Shown here: positions 4,587 through 9,993 of the stretch, piece by piece
Layout of the letters: each line of letters opens with the position of its first letter
Numbering within the stretch: the stretch's first letter is position 1
NCBI GenBank assembly: GCA_016793685.1
Contig: JAEULX010000270.1
Location: 1-9,993 of the forward strand
Reading direction: 5' to 3'
DNA length: 9,993 nt
Source: Bradyrhizobiaceae bacterium
GTDB taxonomy: Bacteria; Pseudomonadota; Alphaproteobacteria; Rhizobiales; Xanthobacteraceae
The notes under the pieces: model-generated
The model's database searches: none
Told to the model about the DNA's origin: nothing
Seen by the model: only the letters and a program-made list of their open reading frames with translations
Translations under genes and position numbers: made by a program

Positions 4587-7313
4587 ATGAGCACTTATCG
4601 ACTCAAGTCGATGTTTGCGCCCCGCTCGATTGCGGTGGTGGGCGCGAGCCCGCGCGAACTCTCGATCGGCCGGATCGTGCTCGGCAATTTGCGCAAGGCC
4701 GGATTCAAAGGCCCCATTCATCTGGTCAATCCGCGCTATCCCGAGATCGACGGGCAGGCCACGGTTCCCAGCATCGACGCGCTCGACCCGCCGCCCGATC
4801 TGATGGTGCTGACGGTGCCGGCGCCCGAAGTCCCGGGCCTCATTGCGCGGGCCGGCGCGCGCGGGGTCGCCGCCGCCATCGTGATCACCGCCGGGCTGGG
4901 CCACGGGCCGGATTCGCTCGCCGAGCAGGCGAGCCAGGCGGCGCGCGCCTGGGGCCTGCGGCTGCTCGGCCCCAACTGTCTGGGCCTCTTCGTGCCGAGC
5001 GCGCGCCTGAACGCGAGCTTCGCGGTGCATCAGCCGAAAATCGGCGATCTTGCCTTGATTTCCCAGTCGGGAGGTGTCGCGGCGGGGCTCGTCGAATGGG
5101 CCGCCGGCCGGTCGATCGGCTTTTCCGGGATCGCGTCGATCGGCGATGCGATCGACATCGACTTCGGCGACCTCCTCGACTACTTCGCCCTCGACCGCCG
5201 TACCCGCGCGATCCTGATGTACATCGAGTCGATCTCCGACGTGCGCAAGTTCATGTCGGCGGCGCGCGCCGCCGCGCGCGTGAAGCCGGTGAGCGTGGTC
5301 AAGGCGGGTCGCCACGCCCAGGCCGCCCGCGCCGCGGCGACTCACACCGGCGCACTCGCGGGGGTCGACGCGGTCTACGCCGCGGCTTTCAGGCGCGCCG
5401 GCCTGCTGCGCGTCATCGACCTCGACGAATTGTTCGCCGCGGCGGAGACTCTCGGGCGTCTCAGCCCGTTCGAGGGCAACCGCCTCGTCATCCTGACCAA
5501 TGGGGGCGGCATCGGCGTCCTTGCGGTCGACAGCGTCATCGATCTCGGCGGAACGCTTGCCGGCATTTCGCCGCCGACCATGGACAGGCTCAACGCCTTG
5601 CTCCCGCCGGTGTGGTCGAAGTCCAATCCCATCGACATTATCGGGGATGCCGACCCGGTCCGCTACGCGGGGACGCTGCAGGCGCTGCTCGACGACACGG
5701 ATAACGACGCCATCCTCGCGATGAACGTGCCGACCGCACTCTCTTCGGCCGGCGAGTGCGCCGACGCCGTGGTCCGCGTCATTCAGGAGGATCGCCGCAA
5801 GCGTCCCACGCACAAGCCGGTGCTGGCGGTCTGGGTCGGCGATGACGGGCGCGCCGCCAGGGCGTTCGACGCAGCCTCCGTGCCCTATTACAGCAGCGAG
5901 ACCGACGCGATCCGCGGCTTCATGCACCTCGTGCGCTATGTCGAGGCCAAACGCGCGCTGATGGAGACGCCGCCGAGCGCGCCGACCGAGTTCGTTTCCG
6001 ACACCGACGCGGCGCGCGAGGTCGTCGCCGAGGCGCTCGCGGCGGGCAAGACCTGGCTCAATCCGCTCGAGGTCAACCGGCTCTTCGCGGCCTACGGCAT
6101 TCCGGTATCGCCCGCCATTCTCGCCCGCAACGGCAGGGAAGCGGCCGCGGCGGCCCGTCCCTTCCTGGAGAAAGGGCAGGGGGTGGTGGTGAAGGTGCTG
6201 TCGCCCGACATCATCCATAAATCGGATGTGGATGGCGTGCGGCTCAATCTCACCAGCGAGAAAGCGGTCGAGGCGGCGACCGAGGACATCATCAACCGGG
6301 CGCGTGCGGCGCGGCCGTCCGCCCGCATCGAGGGCGTCACCGTCCATCCGATGCTGCTGCGGCCGAAAGCGCGCGAACTGATCATCGGCCTTGCCGACGA
6401 TCCGACCTTCGGGCCCGTCGTGGTGTTCGGCAGCGGCGGAACCGCGGTGGAGGTGGTCGACGACAAGGCGCTCGCGCTTCCTCCGCTCGACTTGAAGCTT
6501 GCCGCCGATCTGATCGACCGCACCCGCGTGTCGCGCCTGCTGCGCGGCTACCGCAACGTGCCGCCGGCGGACCGGCAGGCGCTCGAACTGATGCTCGTGA
6601 AAGTAGCGCAGCTCGCGGCTGACTTGCCGGAGGTGCGGGAGCTCGATCTCAATCCCGTCCTCGCCGATGCAAGCGGCGCGGTCGCCGTCGACGCGCGCGT
6701 CGTGATAGCGCCGGTCGACCACGAAGCGCGCGGCCAGTCGCGATTCGCCATCCGGCCCTATCCGAAGGAATGGGAACGCGTTTACCCGGCCTGGCGCGGC
6801 CTGCGTCTCCTGGTGCGGCCGGTTCGGCCCGAGGACGAGGGGCTCTATCTGGAGTTTTTCCGCAACGTCACCGAGGACGACCTGCGGCTGCGCTTCTTTG
6901 CGCCGGTCAAGGAATTCAGCCACACCTTCATCACGCGCCTGACCCAGATCGATTACGCCAGGGCCATGGCGTTCGTCGCCATCGACGAGGACTCGGGCAA
7001 GATGCTGGGCGGCGTGCGCCTGCATTCCGACGCCAATCACGAGACGGGCGAGTACGCCATCCTGCTGCGGTCCGATCTGAAGGGCCGCGGTCTCGGCTGG
7101 CTGTTGATGCAGACGATGATCGAATATGCGGCGGCCGACGGCTTGCGCATGGTCCAGGGCGAGGTGCTGCGCGACAACACGACCATGCTCGCGATGTGCG
7201 GCGAGCTCGGCTTCAAGATCGAGAGCGACCCGGATGATCCCGGTCTGTGTCGCGTGGTGCTCGATTTGACCGCGCCGAAGCCGCTCACGCGCGCCCCCGA
7301 GTTGGTGCAGTGA
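4587..7313 (+). CDS. ADP-forming acyl-CoA synthetase / GNAT acetyltransferase fusion (Pat/PatZ-like protein lysine acetyltransferase)
   Basis: The 908-residue protein has the architecture of Pat (YfiQ/PatZ) enzymes, which use acetyl-CoA to acetylate lysines, classically inactivating acyl-CoA synthetases such as Acs. Domains in order: CoA-binding fold (about 8-135, ending LLGPNCLGLF); succinyl-CoA-ligase-like domains (about 150-460) with ISQSGG at 159-163 and an HTGALAG loop with His253; ATP-grasp domain (about 480-710) with VVVKVLSPDIIHKSDVDGV, VVFGSGGTAVEVVDDKALA and ELDLNPVL; GNAT domain (about 738-895) with the acetyl-CoA-binding KGRGLG (832-837) and Glu822 in GEYAI. His253 aligns with the phosphorylated His of ADP-forming acetyl-CoA synthetases, so real acyl-CoA synthetase (ADP-forming) activity remains possible alongside acetyl transfer. 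The ATG at 4587 has AGAGGA at 4572-4577. The gene appears to be transcribed alone: gaps on both sides hold hairpins, and a strong one follows the stop. The family call is firm; the balance of activities is inferred. Confidence 0.92.
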   Translation: MSTYRLKSMFAPRSIAVVGASPRELSIGRIVLGNLRKAGFKGPIHLVNPRYPEIDGQATVPSIDALDPPPDLMVLTVPAPEVPGLIARAGARGVAAAIVITAGLGHGPDSLAEQASQAARAWGLRLLGPNCLGLFVPSARLNASFAVHQPKIGDLALISQSGGVAAGLVEWAAGRSIGFSGIASIGDAIDIDFGDLLDYFALDRRTRAILMYIESISDVRKFMSAARAAARVKPVSVVKAGRHAQAARAAATHTGALAGVDAVYAAAFRRAGLLRVIDLDELFAAAETLGRLSPFEGNRLVILTNGGGIGVLAVDSVIDLGGTLAGISPPTMDRLNALLPPVWSKSNPIDIIGDADPVRYAGTLQALLDDTDNDAILAMNVPTALSSAGECADAVVRVIQEDRRKRPTHKPVLAVWVGDDGRAARAFDAASVPYYSSETDAIRGFMHLVRYVEAKRALMETPPSAPTEFVSDTDAAREVVAEALAAGKTWLNPLEVNRLFAAYGIPVSPAILARNGREAAAAARPFLEKGQGVVVKVLSPDIIHKSDVDGVRLNLTSEKAVEAATEDIINRARAARPSARIEGVTVHPMLLRPKARELIIGLADDPTFGPVVVFGSGGTAVEVVDDKALALPPLDLKLAADLIDRTRVSRLLRGYRNVPPADRQALELMLVKVAQLAADLPEVRELDLNPVLADASGAVAVDARVVIAPVDHEARGQSRFAIRPYPKEWERVYPAWRGLRLLVRPVRPEDEGLYLEFFRNVTEDDLRLRFFAPVKEFSHTFITRLTQIDYARAMAFVAIDEDSGKMLGGVRLHSDANHETGEYAILLRSDLKGRGLGWLLMQTMIEYAAADGLRMVQGEVLRDNTTMLAMCGELGFKIESDPDDPGLCRVVLDLTAPKPLTRAPELVQ

Positions 7314-7315
7314 CG

Positions 7316-7349
7316 GCCGGCCGCCGTGCGCGCCACGGCGGCAGCCGGC
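7316..7349 (+). terminator. Strong hairpin directly after the Pat-like gene, terminator-like
   Basis: CCGCCGTG (7321-7328) pairs with CACGGCGG (7334-7341) around a five-base loop. The stem is extended by GCCGG (7316-7320) with CCGGC (7345-7349) across a three-base bulge, giving 13 pairs in all. It begins three bases after the stop codon. No T-run follows, so it is not a textbook intrinsic terminator. Its position makes a 3'-end or Rho-assisted stop likely and separates this gene from the nuo operon. Confidence 0.55.
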
Positions 7350-7485
7350 GAGCGTTCAGGCACTCTTCGTCGATCATGGGCGGGCTCGCGCGGCTTGCGC
7401 CGGCGCCGGGAATCCGCTTTGTCGACCCGAATGCGGCATAAGGCGGCTTGCGGCAGTTTGTGCGCTGCGCTAAGCCTCCGGCGCC

Positions 7486-7548
7486 TTGCTCTGGAATGAA
7501 TCTTAAGTGGCTAGGCCGGACCGGGCCGAAACCGCCTGCGGGTTCGGC
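7486..7548 (+). promoter_or_regulatory. Leader region of the nuo operon: weak promoter candidate and hairpin
   Basis: The 270-bp gap 7314-7583 should contain the nuo promoter. The AT-richest part is about 7490-7510; a TTGCTC (7486-7491) there has only poor -10 matches downstream, such as TGGCTA at 16 bases' spacing, so this is a guess. Further down, 7525-7548 can fold: GCCGAA (7525-7530) with TTCGGC (7543-7548), extended inward by CC/GG with one bulged A. The hairpin ends 35 bases before nuoA and could sit in its leader RNA. I recognise no operator or riboswitch. Confidence 0.25.
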
Positions 7549-7583
7549 GCGCTGCCGCCATCCGGACGGACCAGAGGTCTCGA

Positions 7584-7949
7584 ATGAGCGTCATTCTGCA
7601 AGACTACCTTCCGGTTGTCGTTTTTATCGTCATCGCCACCGTCATCGTGCTCGGGTTGATGGTCGCGCCCTTCCTCGTCGCCTACAAGAATCCGGATGCG
7701 GAGAAGCTCTCGGCGTACGAATGCGGGTTCAACGCCTTCGATGACGCGCGCATGAAGTTCGACGTGCGGTTCTATCTGATCTCGCTCCTCTTCATCATCT
7801 TCGACCTCGAAGTTGCGTATCTGTTCCCCTGGGTTGCGGCCTACCGCGAAATCGGCCTGTTCGGTTTCTGGTCGATGATGGTCTTTCTCGGCGTGCTGAC
7901 CGTCGGCTTCATCTACGAGTGGAAGAAAGGAGCGCTCGAATGGGATTGA
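7584..7949 (+). CDS. nuoA: NADH-quinone oxidoreductase subunit A
   Basis: NuoA is a small membrane subunit of respiratory complex I (equivalent to mitochondrial ND3) at the junction of the membrane arm with the quinone site. The 121-residue product is of normal length. It has three predicted membrane helices, at about 9-33, 61-84 and 91-112. The long loop after helix 1 carries the family signature SAYECGFNAF, with Cys47 at the position of the ND3 loop cysteine. Helix 2 contains the conserved acidic pair in IIFDLEVAYLFPW (Asp74, Glu76). The ATG at 7584 has GAGG at 7574-7577, six bases upstream. It is the first gene of the operon, and its end overlaps nuoB by 10 bases, so the two are probably translationally coupled. 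The sequence is intact. Confidence 0.97.
   Translation: MSVILQDYLPVVVFIVIATVIVLGLMVAPFLVAYKNPDAEKLSAYECGFNAFDDARMKFDVRFYLISLLFIIFDLEVAYLFPWVAAYREIGLFGFWSMMVFLGVLTVGFIYEWKKGALEWD
7927..7932 (+). promoter_or_regulatory. Ribosome binding site fixing the nuoB start
   Basis: AAGGAG at 7927-7932, inside the end of nuoA, lies seven bases before ATG 7940. It favours this start over an upstream in-frame GTG at 7919, which would add only seven residues translated from nuoA codons in another frame. Confidence 0.7.
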
Positions 7950-8515
7950 ACGAGCGCGCGCAAGGGGCGCCCGCCGCGACCGGGGTGCTCGATCCGCGGA
8001 CGGGCAAGCCGGTCGGCGAGAGCGATCCGTTTTTTCGCGGCGTCACCGACGAGCTTGCCGACAAGGGTTTTCTCGTTACCGCGACCGACGAGCTGATCAC
8101 CTGGGCGCGCACCGGCTCGCTCATGTGGATGCAGTTCGGCCTCGCCTGCTGCGCGATCGAGATGATCCACGCCGCGATGCCGCGCTACGATCTCGAACGC
8201 TTCGGCGCCGCGCCGCGCGCCTCGCCGCGCCAGTCCGACGTGATCATCGTGGCGGGAACGCTCACCAACAAGATGGCGCCGGCGTTCCGCAAGGTCTACG
8301 ACCAGATGCCGGAGCCGCGCTACGTCATATCGATGGGCTCCTGCGCCAATGGCGGCGGCTATTACCACTACTCCTATTCGGTGGTGCGCGGCTGCGACCG
8401 GATCGTGCCGGTCGACGTCTACGTTCCCGGCTGTCCGCCGACGGCGGAGGCCTTGCTTTACGGCGTCCTGCTTTTGCAAAAGAAAATCCGCCGCACCGGC
8501 ACGATCGAACGCTGA
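7940..8515 (+). CDS. nuoB: NADH-quinone oxidoreductase subunit B
   Basis: NuoB (mitochondrial PSST) is the peripheral-arm subunit that holds iron-sulfur cluster N2, the last electron carrier before quinone. The 191-residue product has the four cluster ligands: the tandem Cys70-Cys71 in GLACCAIEM, Cys135 in MGSCANGGGYY and Cys165 in VPGCPPT. Other conserved parts are the WARTGSLMWMQFG segment before the tandem Cys, RYDLERFG, and RQSDVIIVAGTLTNKMAPA. The first 30 or so residues (GLNERAQGAPAATG…) are a variable, polar extension common in alphaproteobacteria. The start overlaps the end of nuoA by 10 bases and has a strong ribosome site inside nuoA. A 33-base gap with a small hairpin follows before nuoC. 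All ligands are present and nothing looks unusual. Confidence 0.98.
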   Translation: MGLNERAQGAPAATGVLDPRTGKPVGESDPFFRGVTDELADKGFLVTATDELITWARTGSLMWMQFGLACCAIEMIHAAMPRYDLERFGAAPRASPRQSDVIIVAGTLTNKMAPAFRKVYDQMPEPRYVISMGSCANGGGYYHYSYSVVRGCDRIVPVDVYVPGCPPTAEALLYGVLLLQKKIRRTGTIER

Positions 8516-8536
8516 GACGGCGCCTGGGTCCGTCTT
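8514..8536 (+). other. Small hairpin in the nuoB–nuoC junction
   Basis: AGACGG (8515-8520) pairs with CCGTCT (8530-8535) around a nine-base loop, with an added G-T pair at 8514/8536. It spans the nuoB stop region and ends one base before the nuoC ribosome site CGAGG (8537-8541). It might modulate nuoC translation or protect the mRNA between segments. The stem is short and could be chance. Confidence 0.3.
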
Positions 8537-8548
8537 CGAGGCATCGCA

Positions 8549-9151
8549 ATGAATGACAGGTTGGACGATCTCGGACAGGCGATTGTGCGCGCGCTTCCCG
8601 AGTCCGTCACCGGCTATCAGGTGGCGAACGGCGAACTCACCATCGCGGCGCGCGCGGACGACATCGTCAAGGTCGTCACCTTCCTGCGCGACGATCCCGG
8701 TAGTCAGTTCTTCGCCTTCGTCGACGTGACGGCGGTGGACTGGCCGCAGCGGGAAAAGCGGTTCGACGTGGTCTATCACCTGCTGTCGCCCACCAAGAAT
8801 TGGCGGGTGCGAATCAAGGCCGAGGTCGACGAAAAGGCGTCGGTGCCCTCCATCATCGAGGTGTTCCCCGGCGCCAACTGGTTCGAGCGCGAAGTGTTCG
8901 ACCTCTACGGCGTGCCGTTCACCGGCCACCCCGACCTGCGGCGCATCCTCACCGACTACGGTTTTTCCGGCCATCCCCTGCGCAAGGATTTTCCGCTGAC
9001 GGGCTTCGTCGAGGTGCGCTGGGACGACGAACAGAAGCGGGTCGTGTACGACAAGGTGCAACTCGCCCAGGAATATCGGGATTTCGATTTTCTCTCGCCG
9101 TGGGAGGGGGCGGATTACCCGCTGCCCGGCGACGAGAAGGCGAAACAGTGA
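8549..9151 (+). CDS. nuoC: NADH-quinone oxidoreductase subunit C
   Basis: NuoC (mitochondrial 30 kDa subunit) is a cofactor-free structural subunit of the complex I peripheral arm, packed against NuoD. The 200-residue product is the usual length for the unfused form; in enterobacteria nuoC is fused to nuoD, here it is not. The conserved core lies at about residues 65-150: FDVVYHLLSPTKNWRVRIK, then the signature from Trp111 through FEREVFDLYGV, FTGHPDLRRILTDYGF and GHPLRKDFPLTG. The charged C terminus (about 160-200) carries the usual VYDKVQLAQEYRDFDFLSPWEG. The ATG at 8549 has CGAGG at 8537-8541, seven bases upstream. Fifteen bases separate it from nuoD. The gene is complete. Confidence 0.98.
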   Translation: MNDRLDDLGQAIVRALPESVTGYQVANGELTIAARADDIVKVVTFLRDDPGSQFFAFVDVTAVDWPQREKRFDVVYHLLSPTKNWRVRIKAEVDEKASVPSIIEVFPGANWFEREVFDLYGVPFTGHPDLRRILTDYGFSGHPLRKDFPLTGFVEVRWDDEQKRVVYDKVQLAQEYRDFDFLSPWEGADYPLPGDEKAKQ

Positions 9152-9166
9152 TCGGGGGCCGGCAGG

Positions 9167-9993
9167 GTGTCTGAAGCGTCTGTTCGCACGTTCACCATCA
9201 ATTTCGGACCGCAGCACCCGTCCGCGCACGGCGTGCTGCGCCTGCTGCTCGATCTCGACGGCGAGGTGATCGAGCGCGCCGACCCGCATATCGGGCTCCT
9301 GCATCGCGGCACCGAGAAGCTGATCGAGCACAAGACCTATCTGCAGGCGATTCCCTACTTCGACCGGCTCGACTACAGCGCCCCGATCAACCAGGAGCAC
9401 GTGTTCTGCCTCGCGGTGGAAAAGCTGGTCGGCCTGGAGGTTCCCAAGCGCGGCCAGCTGATGCGCGTGCTGTTCCTCGAGCTCGGCCGGCTGATCAACC
9501 ACATCCTCAATACGACCACGCAGGCGCTCGACATCGGCGCGCTCACGCCGCCGCTCTGGGGGTTCGAACAGCGCGAAAAGATCATCAATTTCTACGAGCG
9601 TGCGTCGGGCGCCCGCATGCACTGCAATTATTTTCGTCCCGGCGGCGTGCACCAGGACGTGCCGCCGAAGCTGCTCGACGACATCTGGGACTTCTGCGAT
9701 CCGTTCCTGAAGGTTCTCAACGACATCGAAGATCTGCTGACCGAGAACCGCATCTTCAAGCAGCGAATGGTCGACATCGCGGTCATGACGCTGCAGGACG
9801 CGTGGGGCTGGGGCTTCTCCGGACCGCACGTGCGCGCCGCGGGCGCCGCGTGGGACCTGCGCCGCGCGCAGCCCTACGAATGCTATTCGGAGCTCGAATT
9901 CGACATTCCGACCGGCAAGCACGGCGACTGCTACGATCGCTATCTCGTGCGCATGGAAGAGATGCGCCAGTCGGTCCGCATCATCAAACAATG
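9167..9993 (+). CDS. nuoD: NADH-quinone oxidoreductase subunit D, 3' end outside window
   Basis: NuoD (mitochondrial 49 kDa subunit) forms the quinone-binding pocket of complex I together with NuoB. About 275 residues of an expected 400 or so are seen; the frame stays open to the window end at IIKQ. The start must be GTG 9167: an in-frame stop lies at 9149-9151, and no other start codon falls between it and the conserved RTFTINFGPQHPSAHG. The ribosome site is poor, with only GGGGG at 9153-9157 and AGG directly abutting the start. Quinone-site residues are present: the QHPSAHG loop (His17, His21) and Tyr70 in YFDRLDY. Other family segments are HIGLLHRGTEKLIEHKTY, TTQALDIGALTPPLWGFE and YFRPGGVHQDV. 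The gene is transcribed with nuoA-C, and the rest of the nuo operon presumably continues downstream. Confidence 0.96.
   Translation, partial: MSEASVRTFTINFGPQHPSAHGVLRLLLDLDGEVIERADPHIGLLHRGTEKLIEHKTYLQAIPYFDRLDYSAPINQEHVFCLAVEKLVGLEVPKRGQLMRVLFLELGRLINHILNTTTQALDIGALTPPLWGFEQREKIINFYERASGARMHCNYFRPGGVHQDVPPKLLDDIWDFCDPFLKVLNDIEDLLTENRIFKQRMVDIAVMTLQDAWGWGFSGPHVRAAGAAWDLRRAQPYECYSELEFDIPTGKHGDCYDRYLVRMEEMRQSVRIIKQ

Noticed and set aside
3225..7040. Very long minus-strand open frame (1271 codons) opposite the dipeptidase end, ribD and the Pat-like gene
   Set aside because: It lies antisense to clearly conserved genes. Its product is an Arg/His/Asp/Gly/Ala-rich sequence with no recognisable domain, as expected when GC-rich codons suppress stops on the opposite strand.
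7314..7583. Small open frames between the Pat-like gene and nuoA (for example 7448-7744)
   Set aside because: They run into nuoA in another frame, have no ribosome site or recognisable protein, and are explained by nuoA coding.
7913..9991. Minus-strand open frame of 692 codons opposite nuoB, nuoC and nuoD
   Set aside because: It is the same antisense artefact: the sense strand encodes conserved complex I subunits with all key residues, and the antisense product has no motif.

Overview
This is a GC-rich stretch of bacterial chromosome in which every gene lies on the + strand and nearly all are housekeeping genes. The order glyA–nrdR–…–ribD, a long acyl-CoA-synthetase/GNAT fusion protein, and a nuo operon with separate nuoB, nuoC and nuoD genes all suggest an alphaproteobacterium, probably of the Hyphomicrobiales (Rhizobiales). 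The order-level placement is inferred from gene content and protein character; no database was searched.

Layout. Positions 1-324 hold the 3' end of a transglutaminase-like protein. A 214-bp gap with a plausible promoter leads to glyA (539-1849, serine hydroxymethyltransferase). A 156-bp gap crowded with GC-rich inverted repeats separates glyA from nrdR (2006-2491, repressor of ribonucleotide reductase genes). Next are an exported VanX-type D-Ala-D-Ala dipeptidase (2533-3276) and ribD (3273-4427), which overlap by ATGA and are probably translationally coupled. After a 159-bp gap with another hairpin comes a 908-residue protein joining a complete ADP-forming acyl-CoA synthetase to a C-terminal GNAT acetyltransferase (4587-7313), the architecture of Pat-type protein lysine acetyltransferases. 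A strong hairpin follows its stop codon. The last third is the start of the complex I operon: nuoA (7584-7949), nuoB (7940-8515), nuoC (8549-9151) and a 3'-truncated nuoD (from GTG 9167 to the window end).

How the genes relate. GlyA (one-carbon units), NrdR (deoxynucleotide supply) and RibD (riboflavin, the source of FMN and FAD) serve nucleotide, folate and flavin metabolism. The dipeptidase, predicted to be periplasmic, is the one gene in that cluster with an unrelated role. The Pat-like protein may link acetyl-CoA status to control of acyl-CoA synthetases. NuoA-D form the quinone-reducing junction of the respiratory NADH dehydrogenase.

I found no mobile element, CRISPR array, tRNA, rRNA, phage gene or recognisable defence system. 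I do not think the window contains a previously undescribed system. The points most worth a second look are the transglutaminase fragment lacking the usual catalytic histidine, the exported four-cysteine dipeptidase between nrdR and ribD, the retained active-site histidine in the Pat-like protein, and recurring perfect hairpins with three-base loops in the gaps between genes.
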